Origin: Brachyhypopomus gauderio
Lineage: Eukaryota; Chordata; Actinopteri; Gymnotiformes; Hypopomidae
Length of the DNA: 64,000 nucleotides
Direction: 5' to 3'
Assembly: GCF_052324685.1 (NCBI RefSeq)
Contig: NC_135225.1
Coordinates: 15,087,185-15,151,184 of the forward strand
Shown here in pieces: positions 23,761-36,630 of this stretch. Every line of letters starts with the position of its first letter. Position 1 is the stretch's first letter. The notes under the pieces were generated by a model. The model saw only the letters and a program-made list of their open reading frames with translations, was not told the DNA's origin and searched no databases. The position numbers were made by a program, and so were the translations under genes.

Positions 23761-26700
23761 TTATTTTTTGAGAGGCTGGTAGACGGATGCGTTGGGGTCT
23801 AGGCTGGAAGGGCTGGTGTCCATAAACTTGGAGGAGTAGTGCGGTGTGACAGGGCTCATGTTGCTGGTGTCTGCTGAATACGCGATGCTGGGCATGACGG
23901 CCATCACCTCCGCAATCTTCTGCTTCAGGTCCTTTATCTCTTGGTCTTTCTGCAAGATCTGACCTGGGGAAAACAGGAATGTCAGGTTTCCGTATGAGGA
24001 GAAATGTTTAGAACATTCGTACATTTAAACAAAACATCCACAGCATGCACAAGCCCTGAGCAGAGGTCTGCACACTCAGGACTGACGGTGCCACACACCC
24101 GCCCCTCCTACAGCTTTCTGTCTGCTACCTTCAGCCTGACTAACCTTCATACTGATCAATATGATCTTGAGGCTGCTCTGCTAGGTGAGCTACAGTAATT
24201 AATCAGTTTTACAGGCGTCGTAGTAAAACACTCAAACATCTGTGAGGATTCCCAGAGGGCCCCGTGTTGGGGCGCTGGGTGCAGACCTTGTGCGATCTCC
24301 AGTTGTCTCTTGGCGTCTCCGAGAGCGGAGAAGAGGTCCAGCTTGATCCTGGTCTCTGCACTCAAACTGTTCTCCAGGTGCTGCGTCTTCTCCTGCATGG
24401 CTGACAGGGCGGACATCAGCACCTCCGTGTCCTTCTCGCTTTCTTTGTACTTGTGCAGCTCCTGTGGGGCACAAGGCAGCGTGCTGGACCTCAGGCACAT
24501 ACAGGAGGACCCAGAGCGGTGGAGTGAACCGCTGGGCTGTGATCGATGGTTTGGCCGGGTGTGGGAGGCGTGTTGTCACCCACCTGGACTTTGAGCTCGA
24601 GTTCGCGAATCATGTCCTCCTTGACTTTAATGTCCAGTGTGAGTTTCTTACACTCGGTCTCCAGTTCAGAGATTCTCCTCCTCAGAGTCTCTGTGCACTC
24701 ACCTCTGCATGGAGGCAGAAGGTCAGAGGCAGTTAACCACAAACTCGGGCACAAACGCGTGAGACAATGAATGGAGCAGGGGGCGGGGCAGGGGGCGGGG
24801 CACCTGGAGGCGGCTGCTAGGGCGACGGCGCGGGCCGCTGTGGCCTCCTCCAGCTTCTTGCGTTTCCTGTCGTCGGCCAGCTGTCTCTCAGCAGCGGCGC
24901 GAGCATCCTGCTCCACCTTCAGACGCTTCTCCAGCTGACCCAGCATCTGCTTGTCCTTCTGCTTTACCTGCACAGCACTGTGGAGCCTGACACACACACA
25001 CACACACACAGATACGCACACAAACACACATTAGTGTCTATTACAGCTGCAACGTGCAGACACAACACAATGCAGGTCTTTATATAAACCAATAACAATC
25101 AACCAGATAGAAATTATCCCAACAAAATCAAACTCAGTTTAGTCTTTCCTGTTTAAAACATCTGTAGTCATCATGGTGTTACTCATGTAGCACTACTGGA
25201 CTACATGGTAAATGAAGTTACAGAAAAGCTTGTAGCTGCATGGGTAGAGTGTGTGTGCATGTAGGCTTTTATGACCATGAAGTGTAGGCAGTCATGGTTC
25301 GGGGGCAGTCATGATCTGGTGGTAGGGAACTGGTCTTGTGACCGGAGGGTCATGGGTTCGATTCCCAGACCTGAGGCCATGACTGAGGTGCCCTTGAGCA
25401 AGGCACCTAACCCCAACTGCTCCCCGGGCTCCGGGCTAGGGCTGCCCACCGCTCTGGGCACATGTGATCCACAGCCCCCTAATAATCACTAGTGTGTATG
25501 TGTGTTCTAACTGCACAGATGGGTAAAAGCGGAGGACAAATTTCGATTGCTGTGAGGGGAAAAAATTAAATAAATAAATCACAATTGACATAGTATGGCA
25601 CATTTAAATTTTACATTTACAATAACACAAGTGTATATTAGAAGAAAACATAAGTGATGAGTGAAACTGGACCTCAGTTCCAACAATCACAAATCTTAGG
25701 TCACAACTTTACCAGGACCAGCGGAGGGAAAACAGATAGATTCGGACATTTTCTGAGGAGTGAAAATATTGCTAGTTGTACTACCTAAAGAATGTGAATG
25801 GGGTGTGAGTGAGAGTGGTGTGTGTGATTCAGACAGCGGTGTATGTCTGTGTGAGTGCGCGGTGTGCATGAATAAGTGATGTGTGTGAGACAGTGGTGGG
25901 TGTGTATGTGTGTGTGTGACAGTGGTGTGTGTGTTTGAGATCAAGGTGTGTGTGGTGTGTGTGCGCAGTGTGCATGAATAAGTGATTGTGTGTGTGTGTG
26001 TGTGTGTGTGTGCGCACGAGATTGAGGGTGTGTGGGTGTGTGTGTGCGTGAGAGATGTGCTGCAGTCTCTCACTTGTTCTGCAGTAGTTCATTGTCATGG
26101 CGGAGCTGACTGAGTTCTGTGCGTACGCTGCGCTCAGAGCTGCTCAGAGAGCCCAGCTGGCTACGTAGGTCCTGCTCCACCTGCCGGCTCAACTGCAGCT
26201 CCGCCTTTAGCCTCCGCACATCCTGCTCCAGCCTGTCAGACACACACACGTGAACACACACACACACACATGAACACACACACACACGTGAACACACACA
26301 CACACACACGAACACACACACACACACACGAACACACACACACACACGAACACACACACACACACAAGGCCTTTTAGGGTCACCAGTTCAGACGTACAGC
26401 ACTTGTGTTACTGGTTCACACAGAATTACACAGAATCTATACTACTAACTTTCACGGTTTATATGAGCAGCTCACAGGTGACTTACAGTGGGGCCCCATC
26501 TCCACCCTAACCCCAACCCTAACTCCAACCCTTACACCATGGGGTCTCCACTACTGTCTGAAATGGTTGATTTTGTCACTACCGTCTTTCTTCTACAAGC
26601 TCTTTATTTATTAATGCCAATTCAAGCAACGTTTGGTCAATAAAACTAAATGTTTGACTAAGTTTTAGAATTACTGTTAACAGACTATTATTAACGTCAC

Positions 26701-29700
26701 ATGATGCAGAGATAATAAATGTGGCACAACCAACATCAGAATAAACAGAAAATAGTAATTTTAAACCGTGGTGCTGATTCTTCTTGTATTGTACAGGGTG
26801 ACGGGCTTGACAAATGCAGCCATAAAACCGGTTTATTTCCCAGAGTTCTCCTCTGTGAGCACACTCACAAGAACTTGATTCTTTACACCCAAAGTTACAC
26901 CCATGTACCAACCAACACCCATCCACTCATCCTCAGGGGTGTAGGGAGCTGAAGGCATCAGGGGACTCGAAATACAAACTGGAAGAGTCCAATGCCAACA
27001 GCAGACAATAAGCTATCCTACATCCAGACAGCATTCTGAAAACTAAGGCATCCAGTGCATCAAAGTGTGGGGCTGTTGGGTAATCCGTGTGTACGAGTAC
27101 CTGACCCGTAGGTTGTGTGGGCCAGGCTGTGTGTACCTGACCCGTAGGTTGTGTGGGCCAGGCTGTGTGTACCTGACCCGTAGGTTGTGTGGGCCAGGCT
27201 GTGTGTACCTGATCCGTAGGTTGTGTGGGCCAGGCTGTGTGTACCTGACCCGTAGGTTGTGTGGGCCAGGCTGTGTGTACCTGACCCGTAGGTTGTGTGG
27301 GCCAGGCTGTGTATACCTGACCCGTAGGTTGTGTGGGCCAGGCTGTGTATACCTGACCCGTAGGTTGTGTGGGCCAGGCTGTGTGTACGATTACCTGACC
27401 AGTGCCTCAGGCCTGCTGAGCTGGTTATTGGGGATGCAGTTCTCTGCTGGATCTCGGTTTGACCCCGCCCCTTTCCCTCCCCCACACTTTTGTTTCTTCT
27501 CTCCCTTCCCTGAGGAAGAGGATGACGAGGGCGTCGCCGTGGAGGTGGGAACACTGCCATTGGCGGTTCCGTGTCCACGGGGCGATGAGTTCCCCCCGGC
27601 CACACCGCTTCCTGTGGCCTGGTTTTTAAAATTTTTGGAGGAGGTGGAGTTGGAGGAGGAGGAGCATGACGATGATGATGATGAGGAGGAGTTGTCCTCT
27701 TTGGTTTCAGTGCTGCCCAGCAGCTCAGAGCTGCTCAGTCTTTTGCCACTAGTGTGATTCTCCATGTACTCCAGTTCCTGGGCCCTGCAGTCCAGACCAG
27801 GCAGCACACTGCTGCCGCTGTTGTGGTTCTGGTTCTGGTTCTGGTTGGGCTGCTTCTTGGACTCCCTGCTCTCTGCCTTCGCACGCTCCTTCTCCCGGTA
27901 TTCCAGCTCCGGCAGAGGAGTCGTCGCGGGTTTCCTGCCACCAGCAGAGCCGTTCTGAGCCGTGGGGAGAGCGTCGGTTTCGTGGACACCTTTGACTGCA
28001 GCAGTTAGGAGAAACATGTGGAGGAACAGAGGAGCAGACTGAGTAGTGACGCCACTGTACCGTTCACCACACTGAAATCACACTCCTGCTCAACAAGACA
28101 CACTTCATATCACACAGCTCTACTTCTACAGTAATATGAAACCAACTTCACAATGACACCATGTTCATTATTCAGATGTGTCCAAGAGCACACAGGATGT
28201 CTGGTAACAAAACTGCTCTTTTATGAAAATACAGAAAGCCATCATTCAGGGGAGGATATGTGGATTTGTAGTAATGAAAACTATTTAGCCATATTGGTGA
28301 GAAAATGCTCAGATTACCTACATACACTATATTGCCAAAAGTATTCATTCACCCATGCAAATGGTCAGAATCAGGTGTTCCAATCACCTCCATGGCCACA
28401 GGTGTATAAACTTACATGCAGACTGTTTTTTACAAACATTTGTGAAAGAATGGGTCACTCTCAGGAGCTCAGTGAATTCCAGCGTGGAACTGTGATAGGA
28501 TGCCACCTGTACAACAAATCCAGTCTTGAAATTTCCTAAATATTGCACAGTCAACTGTCAGCTGTATTATAAGAAAATGGAAGTGTTTGGGTACAACAGC
28601 AACTCAGCCATGAAGTGGTAGGCCCTGTAAGCCTTGTACCCATGTTAAAATTGTAAAGCGACCATGGGTATCTTGAAAGGTGCTATATGAATTGAACGTT
28701 CAATCATTCATAAACTGACGGAGCGGGGTAAGCGGATGCTGAAGCACATAGTGTGAAGAGGTCACCGACTTTCTGCAGAGTCAATCACTACAGACATCCA
28801 AACATCATGCGGCCTTCAGATTAGCTCAAGAACAGTGCGAAGAGATTCATGTAATGGGTTTCCATGGTTGAGCAGCTGCATCCAAGCCATACATCACCAA
28901 GTGCAATGCAAAGCATCGGATGCAATGAGGAGTTACAAATCACACTTCTTCATCTGGCAATCTGATGGATGAGTCTGGGTTTGGTGGTTGCCAGGAGAAT
29001 GGTACTTGTCTGACTGCATTGTGCCAAGTGTAAATTTTGGTGGAGGGGGGATTATGGTGTGGGGTTGTTTTTCAGGAGTTAGGCTTGGCCCCTTGGTTCT
29101 AATGAAAGGAGCTCTCTCGCACAAAGCAAAGTCCATAAAAACATGGGTGCCAGAGTCTGGTGTGGATGAACTTGACTGGCCTGCACAGAGTCCTGACCTC
29201 AACCTCATGGAACACCTTTGGGATGAATTTGAGTGGAGACTTAGAGCCAGGCCTTCTCATCCAACACCAGTATGTGACCTTACAAATGTGCTTCTGGAAG
29301 AATGGTCAAAAATCCCCATAAACACATTTCTAAACCTTGTGGACAGCCTTCCTAGAAGATTGATGGTGTTCCAGCTGCAAATGGACCAACGTCATATCAA
29401 GAACCCTGTGGATTATGAATGGGATGTCACTTAAGCTAATTTGTGAGTCAACGAAGGTGAGCGAATACTTTTGGCAATATGTATGTGTTTGTATATGTAT
29501 GTATGTACGCTGTGCGCAATTGGCTGCCGCTTCTCGCCGGTGTGTGTGATTGGTTGTGTAAGAGTTGTACCTGTATTAAAATTGTAAAGTGACCTTGGGT
29601 ATCTAGAAAGGCGCTACATGTACATCATGTACATTCATTTCATGTACATATGTATTTTATACACAGAAAAACACACAAGCACATGCAGATTGAGCTCATT

Positions 29701-32700
29701 TACCCCCCCCTCCAGTCTCTTACCCTCCTCTGCCTCCCTCTCCTGTTTCTGCAGCAGCTGTTGTTCTGGAGGCAGGGCCTGCTGTAGGAGCTGCATGTAG
29801 AACTCGTTCTCCTTCTGCACCTCCTTCTGCTTACGCAGCCGCATCTTATAGGTCACGTAGCTCTTGAACCCGAAGCCCAGTGTCACCACGGGGTAGCCGA
29901 TACTGCACACGGGGCACAACACGGAGCTTACTCACACACACACACACACACACTTCACTACTAGGGAAGCTACTGAGATATACACAAATGTCTGTAAAGG
30001 TTGTGTGTGTGTGTGTGTATTAAAACACACTGGTTTGGGGACACTTCTGGGTTCCTGCTCTACTGATTAAAAATCTCCGACATCTAGGCTAAAGCTTTCA
30101 CACTTAAAATTCCTCCAGGGGTGTCTAGTATGAGTTTTAACCACCAGGAAGAAGAAAGGTTGTGTTGGACTGAAGGAGGCTTGAGAAGTATTGTTGCTTC
30201 CTCAGTGGGGAGCGTGACGTATCCTAAAAGGACAGTAATGCAGTAGGAAATCTGAGCTGAGAATCCTCCATTCAGAAAGTCTCTAATTCATCCCTGAATA
30301 GTGTGAGTGTGTGATGATGGATCTGGGTTCAGAGGATCATAATCCCACACGGCATCTGAAGGTCCATCTCAAGCTCCACATCACATGGTCAGTGATGCAG
30401 CACACGCACTGTGTCAGTCTGAAGAACGTGTGTGATCCTCACCAGTGTGCTGCGAACGGGCGACACAGATCCACGTGGAAGTCTTTCAGATCTTTGAATC
30501 TTATAGCTGCCTCTATATAAACAAAGAGTATCCATAGCGACACAGTGGGAAGGCAGACCCCTCTTTCTGCAAGAGAGAGGAAGGAGTGGGAGAGGTTAGT
30601 ATAGCACAGCTGACATCAATGAGGATGAAGCTCACACACACAGTGATGCTACAGGACACCTGCACCAACACAGGGAGCTGTCTGTGTCCTCCCCGGGTTC
30701 CATTCAAACAAGGAGACTGTAATGATGTAGGAGCTCCAGGCTCAGAGTCCCCTATAGTCCCTAAAACACCCCTATAGTCCCTAAAACACTCATGCCCCCC
30801 TCTGCTGTACAGAAAAGACACTACACACCCAACAAAGTAGGGAAATGTGCCAACAGGAGGGCGGTATCCACACCAGATTGGACTGACTGGAAACCTCAGA
30901 AATAGCGTAAGGCCTGAAGAGGTCAAGTGATGTGCTCAGAATGCAGTGGTCCATTACAGCCAGAGTTAAGCGACTGGATGACAGCTGTTCACTAATCAGA
31001 ACACGATTAAGATAAATACCGAGGACATAGTTTACTCAGCCACAGAGGAGACGACACTGGGTGTGATCTGAGACACAGCCCAGGTGTGGACAAAAGAGAT
31101 CAAATACTTTTTGTCACATGCAGAAATAACTAAGCCTACAGCTGTCCACTATAATCTGTGTGTGTGTTCAGAGAGGAAACACCATGTACGTATCCAGGAT
31201 TAGCACAGTGTCACCTTACTGAGTCATGAACATACCTAATCAACACCCCTTTTACCAGAGTCCAAATGACCCACCGTGTTTGTGCTAACAAAGCACCTCT
31301 AAACTCTGGACAGTTCTAACCCTAACCCCAACCCAACCCTAAACCCCAACTCTAACGCCACAGTCAGAGACTTCAGCTCTCACACTTAGAGGGTGTGAAA
31401 CCCTGGGGAGTGGAGAGGTTCTCGAGGGTTCAAAAGTTTTATCTCAACCCTTAAAGGGTTTTGGATAAAAGTTTGAAAGTGAGACTCAATGTATATTTTT
31501 TGTCGTGTGTATCGAGAACTTTAAGACTGAAAAAGCTGACAAACCATTGTCGATGATTGAATATACTTTTTCAATATACAAAAAGTATGCAAAGAAACAT
31601 TTTTTGTTTTATTTCATGATACAATTTCCTGTTTGATTAGCTGGTGAAAACACTTATGGACACTTAGCTTAGCGGTCTGGTAGGAAAATGCTGAAAAGTT
31701 ACATTCTGATAACACCACTGAGGAAGAAGAAAGCGGTCATAAAAACAAAAGCAAGCTAGAGTGCCACAGAGAATCCTGCTTTCTGAGGTACTCAAACACA
31801 CCTACAACACCTCAACACATATGAAGGCTGCTCAGATCTACTCACTTATTGTAACTTTTTGTTGCATGCATGCGGTTAATTCAGGCACTTTCAAACAGCT
31901 CAAAAAATAACAATGAGAATACTTCAAACATACATAATTTAATGACTTCAGTGTTTGCAGGGGAATTGGTTGCATTCAGATGCTTTGCTTGAATAAAGTA
32001 TTGTTGCCAAGTTCCAGGTGTGATGGCTTGACCTGTGCGGCCTAGTTGAGCAGGCCTTACCCGTGTGGCCTTACCTGTGTGCCAGACGTACTGCACCCAC
32101 ACGTAGGTGCTGGCGGCGAAGAACAACCACTGCACAGGGATGAACAGCAGGCAGATGATGTCTGATGTAAACGCCACACATACAAAGAACACTGAGAAAG
32201 CCTGAGGGGGAGAAGAGAGGAGGGTGACATAACGGAGCTGAAAGTCCTTCACCGCACATCAAAACCCCACATGCATTTCAGAAAGAAGGAGCATTATTTG
32301 GTTCTTACTATGACCAACATGACTGAGATGAAGTGTGTGAGAGGAGCTCACCAGACCCTGGTATCTGAAGGAGTCGTACACACTCCGGATGAAGAGCCAG
32401 AACGGCCAGAGGTACTCGAACCTGAACTCCAGCACGAAGTCCGCCAGCAGCACAAGGGCCCACACCACCAGGAACTTCAGGTACAGGAAGGTACTGCAGA
32501 GAATCAGATGCAGGAGAAGCAACACCACACGCTTCCTGGTTATGCAAACGAAAGGACATCATGAATCAAGCACTGATTTGCAGTATTGCACTTAAAAGCG
32601 CCGGACTGTGGAGATGGACCGGGACCCAGAGACAACACATCACTCCTCCGACCGGAGTCCCTCACTGGGCACATCTGTCTTTTTCAAGCCTTATAATTGT

Positions 32701-35031
32701 TATTGTCTCTTACACCATCAGAAGGCATTTACTGATTCTGGTTCATCCTCTCATAATTATAAATTACATAACTCTAACCACAAACAAAACTGGTAATGAT
32801 CCCATTTCCAAAACTGCAGTGAACATTTGTAATAACTTCTATGCTGTGTCCAGTACTCATTATCCCCAGAATAAGACCAAACACTGGGCGTATGCCGGCG
32901 TCCACAGGTGTGCCACTATTCCACAGGTGTTTTCATATGTGCGAACAGCCCATTGGGGAGTTGCAGATCCAGACTGATGACATTTTTACATGGTGTAGTA
33001 CATGCCAGTAATCCTGCTGCTATTGACACTATCATGGAGAACGCAACCTCCACTAACCAGATTAAACAGGCCCTAACATTATAAATGTAAACTGAGACCT
33101 TTCAGATACAGATTAGGTCTGGCCCTTTGCCAGGTAGTGCTTAATAAATCTCTTATTCAGGGATGTATTTCCTAACAGACCCTTAAGTTGAGACGTTGTT
33201 GAGCATATCACACAGTAATAGATAATTAAGTACTGTGAAGTCCAATACATTATTCAAAAATACTTAAGGTAGTCTGAGAGACTCAATTCAGGGATATGTA
33301 AACACGTTCATGTACATTATCCAACTTTTATTTTTTTTATGTCTTAAGAAAATAAACAGAACAAGAAAGCAGGGGTCGGAGCTACAACACCAATGGCTGC
33401 AACAGTTAGAACAATAACATTTGTCTGCAGGAGTTACATGTTTAGTATAATGATAAAGTATATCAAACCCAGAAGTATCTGTCCATCTTCTACACCAGTA
33501 ATCAAATTTCCCCCATATACAATCCAGTACCTCCTATTAGGAACTGGTTATCCCAACACCTAGTTGAGAGTGGAACAGACCCACACGTGCATTTATGACA
33601 ATGTATCCGATACGCCCAGTACAAACCCACTACCATGTCTCCACATGACACAGACAGTAAACAGCCGGCGGTGGTCCTGTGGCCCTATACTGTGTAGCAA
33701 CCTGATCATTACAGTAGATGCTTACAGTCTGTAGTAATGCTACAGTAAAGAAAAGTTGCATTGCAGCATGTTTGATCTGGAAATAATGAATGTGAAATCA
33801 GACCACGGAAGCAAGTCACCTAGCATGGCTGTTCAACCAAAAAAGTAATAGGTATTAAACTTCAGACAGCTTTTCTCTGTGATGGCAATAGCTGTTGTCT
33901 ACAGAAAATAATCTGAATGACAACTCCACTGCAGCTATTTTTGTTACTGTACTTTTGTGGACCATGTGCATCTTTCTCCGACGTGCTACACTGACCTGCC
34001 TAAATACTGTTAATGTGAGTACTGCTGTGCTGTAGTTGAATCACTGTTAATGTGAGTACTGCTGTATTGTAGTTGAATCACTGTTAATGTGAGTAATGTT
34101 GTGCTGTAGTTGAATCACTGTTGATGTGAGTAATGCTGTGTTGTAGTTGAATCACTGTTAATGTGAGTACTGCTGTGCTGTAGTTGAATCACTGTTAATG
34201 TGAGTACTGCTGTGCTGTAGTTGAATCACTGTTAATGTGAGTACTGCTGTGCTGTAGTTGAATCACTGTTAATGTGAGTACTGCTGTGCTGTAGTTGAAT
34301 CACTGTTAATGTGAGTACTGCTGTGCTGTAATTGAATCGCTGTTAATGTGAGTACTGCTGTGCTGTAATTGAATCACTGTTAATGTGAGTACTGCTGTGC
34401 TGTAGTTGAATTACTGTTAATGTGAGTACTGCTGTGCTGTAGTTGAATCACTATTAATTTGAGTACTGCTGTGCTGTAGTTGTCTAAGATGTGTTTGCCA
34501 CAGGTCAGTGTGGCTAGTGCTGCTCTCCTACAACCGCGCTAGCTAACTTGGTAACTAGCGTTGCTATCCTGGAAACACAACTGCGCGCGGGACAAATCAC
34601 GGTAGTTAGTTACCGTATGTGGACACGGTGGACGTTTCCAGTGTAATCTGGACGCTGAGTGACATAAGGGCCTGTGTCTATCTACAAAGACCAACCCTGC
34701 TAACCGGCTAACGGCGCTAGCGGGGCTGTTAGCTCAGCACGACTGACAGGAGCGGACACCGAGACCGCGACAGGCCGCCAGACCCCGCTGGTTTACAGCC
34801 CCGGGACGAGCCGCGCGCGTCTCCGTCCCCCCGCTCATGTTTACCTCCGTGAACGGGACCGCGGAGACGCGTGTGCGCGTTTCGACACCGAGTCCGTCGG
34901 GCGGCAGCAGCAGCGGCTCGGCCGTTAGCGCGCGCGCGGACCGGAGCCTACCTGCCGTAGATGCCCTCGGTGATCCGGCTCCGTTTTAACGGCCGACGGA
35001 GCTTGCTGCAGTCCGCGTTGCGCCGCTTCAT
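23761..35031 (-). CDS. maco1: Macoilin (MACO1/TMEM57), ER membrane and coiled-coil protein
   Basis: Eleven coding exons on the minus strand: 34952-35031, 32352-32493, 32075-32201, 30443-30566, 29724-29902, 27395-27995, 26074-26232, 24804-24986, 24584-24704, 24287-24461 and 23761-23963. All phases agree; total 2094 nt, 697 residues, with no break. The product starts [20 protein letters not shown] and ends [13 protein letters not shown], both hallmark macoilin sequences. Exons 2-5 encode hydrophobic membrane segments ([48 protein letters not shown]). Exon 6 encodes a low-complexity Ser/Asn-rich linker. Exons 7-11 encode coiled coil ([20 protein letters not shown]). Macoilin is a neuronal protein of rough ER and is linked to nervous system function in worms and mammals (family knowledge). 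It lies head-to-head with the Rh gene. Confidence 0.96.
24987..25012. repeat. (CA)n tract abutting maco1 exon 8
   Basis: In sense this is (TG)n followed directly by the acceptor cag of exon 8. Confidence 0.9.
25290..25582 (+). mobile_element. tRNA-derived SINE
   Basis: A Pol III A-box-like stretch (tggtggtagggaactgg) precedes a B box (gggttcgattccc). These are followed by tgcccttgagcaaggcacct, a body motif shared by several fish SINEs, and an (aaat)n-like tail at about 25562-25580. It lies in maco1 intron 7, antisense to the gene. Confidence 0.8.
26237..26366. repeat. CA-rich minisatellite abutting maco1 exon 7
   Basis: Units of acacacacac plus gaac or tgaac repeat about eight times. In sense this TG-rich tract ends at the acceptor of exon 7 (exon starts at 26232). 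Confidence 0.9.
27095..27400. repeat. 36-bp minisatellite that includes the maco1 exon 6 donor
   Basis: Eight to nine units of 36 bp. On the sense strand each unit contains gggtcag|gtacac or gtatac. The first unit is the end of exon 6 itself (tggtcag|gtaatcg, exon end 27395), so the array begins across the exon-intron border. Open frames on both strands here follow from the period being divisible by three. Confidence 0.93.
28328..29482 (+). mobile_element. Tc1-like transposon with decayed transposase and an insertion
   Basis: The termini tattgccaaaagtattc and gaatacttttggcaatat are inverted copies. The plus strand encodes transposase remnants: [18 protein letters not shown] near 28450 and [16 protein letters not shown] plus [20 protein letters not shown] at about 29025-29250. 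Frames are broken by stops and indels, and 28631-28713 is foreign sequence. It sits in maco1 intron 5, antisense to the gene. Confidence 0.85.
28631..28713 (+). mobile_element. Retroelement 3' tail inserted in the Tc1 copy
   Basis: The block containing aaaattgtaaagcgacc and a ctatatgaattgaacgttca end interrupts the Tc1 sequence. The same tail type (aaaattgtaaagtgacctt) occurs at 29575-29620, so it is a dispersed retroelement end. Confidence 0.6.
29500..29640 (+). mobile_element. Truncated retroelement (SINE or LINE 3' end)
   Basis: Sequence from gctgtgcgcaattggctg to the tail aaaattgtaaagtgacctt and aaggcgctacatg matches, in its tail, the insert at 28631-28713. Family not assigned. Confidence 0.5.
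34010..34490. repeat. 37-bp tandem repeat in maco1 intron 1
   Basis: About 13 units containing gttgaatcactgttaatgtg and agtactgctgtgctgta. Confidence 0.92.
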
Positions 35032-35560
35032 CCTCCTGCCGTGGGGTTGGAGCTCCTACCGCGATATCGTCCAGTTTCGCGCCGTGGTCGGACGGAGCGA
35101 CATTGAAGTTCCCGGAGAACACGGCGCTGGACACAAAGACACCGACGACTCCGCCGAGGACCCTCCTCTTCCTCCTCTCCCTCCCCGACGCAGTTTATCC
35201 ACACACGGCTGTCGTCCACTCCAATCACAACCTTTAACGGCGGCGATAACGCTGATGGATGTGTCGCTACACCGTCAGCCTACAGCCATTACCCCGTTCC
35301 GTCACGGCGCCATAGAAAACGGAATATAGAGCGACCGACAACCTACGAACAGCCTCGCGACCGTCGTTGTCCCTCGCGGACCAATCGTGCTCTTTGTGGA
35401 CAAATCAGGTAGTGCCAAGCGCCCAATGAGAGGACTGTAGGGCGGGCTATCGCTGTCGCTTACGCTATTTGCGTAGAAATTATTTCCCTTCGTTCCCTGA
35501 CGTTGCCTGCTCTACCAAGCTTTGATAAGACAGCCAACAATAGAATATTCCGTTCAGCGT
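34780..35560 (-). promoter_or_regulatory. CpG-rich region at the maco1 start
   Basis: The sequence around the first coding exon is much richer in CpG than the rest of the window (for example ttagcgcgcgcgcggac at 34925). This fits a CpG-island promoter for maco1. No core promoter element was identified. Confidence 0.5.
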
Positions 35561-36360
35561 TTCAAACGCGCGAAGAGGTTGAAACACAGTGTAATATTAT
35601 TTATATGTGTAACAGTGTTTAAACTGATTTGCTTAAGAAACTACTAATGACTAACGGAAATGTTCAACATTTTCCATTTGCTTGTTACAGGCAGTTATTA
35701 ATGGTTGTTGAGACAAAAAGCGTGGGGAAAAAATTATTAAGATGTCCGACACTGTAATAAGGTGGGAGCCACTAGGTGGAAGACTAGACCTGCATTATAT
35801 TTTTGCATGATTCAAGGAGTCATGTTAACCCTCAAAGAATCATATTAACCCTCAAAGAATCATGTTAACCCTCAGAGTCATATTAACCCTCAAAGAATCA
35901 TGTTAACCCTCAAAGAGTCATATGAACCCTCAAAGGATCATATTAACCCTCAAAGGATCATATTAACCCTCAAAGAATGATGTTAACCCTCAAAGAGTCA
36001 TATGAACCCTCAAAGAGTCATATGAACCCTCAAAGGATCATATTAACCCTCAAAGGATCATATTAACCCTCAAAGAATCATGTTAACACTCAAAGAATCA
36101 TGTTAACCCTCAAAGAGTCATATGAACCCTCAAAGAATCATATTAACCCTCAAAGGATCATATTAACCCTCAAAGAATGATGTTAACCCTCATAGGATCA
36201 TATTAACCCTCAAAGAATCATGTTAACCCTCAAAGAATCATGTTAACCCTGGGTGTTTGCATGTCTCTGGGTGTTTGCATGGCACTTTGTGCTGCTCCCA
36301 ATTCAGAGGACAGGCTGCCGTGATCCCCTCCCTGGCCAGTAGAGCTCATCCAACAGTCAT
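35032..36360. other. Divergent interval between maco1 and Rh
   Basis: No gene is supported. It contains the upstream half of the maco1 CpG-rich region and then a 20-bp tandem array. Confidence 0.5.
35815..36250. repeat. 20-bp tandem repeat between maco1 and Rh
   Basis: About 21 units of the type tcatattaaccctcaaagga, with alternating ttaaccct and tgaaccct variants. Confidence 0.95.
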
Positions 36361-36628
36361 GCACAGACCCACGGAGGGGTGAACACTCTCACATGCTCAG
36401 ACCCACGGAGGGGTGAACACTCACACACACTCAGACCCACGGAGGGGTGAACACTCTCACATGCTCAGACCCACGGAGGGGTGAACACTCACACACACTC
36501 AGACCCACGGAGGGTGAACACTCACACACACACACAGACCCACGGAGGGGTGAACACTCTCACATGCTCAGACCCACAGAGGGGTGAGCACTCACACACA
36601 CACAGACCCACGGAGGGTGAACACTCTC
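36360..36628. repeat. Minisatellite reaching to the Rh start codon
   Basis: About eight units of 31-34 bp contain cagacccacggaggggtgaa followed by cactcacacac or cactctcacatg. The last unit ends within a few bases of the Rh ATG at 36631. Confidence 0.92.
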
Positions 36629-36630
36629 TC

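Noticed and set aside
27065-27757. 230-residue plus-strand frame
   Set aside because: Antisense of maco1 exon 6 and its 36-bp minisatellite.
36481-36630. In-frame extension of Rh through the upstream minisatellite
   Set aside because: Begins with GTG and no in-frame ATG precedes 36631; the encoded HTHTH repeats are array translation.
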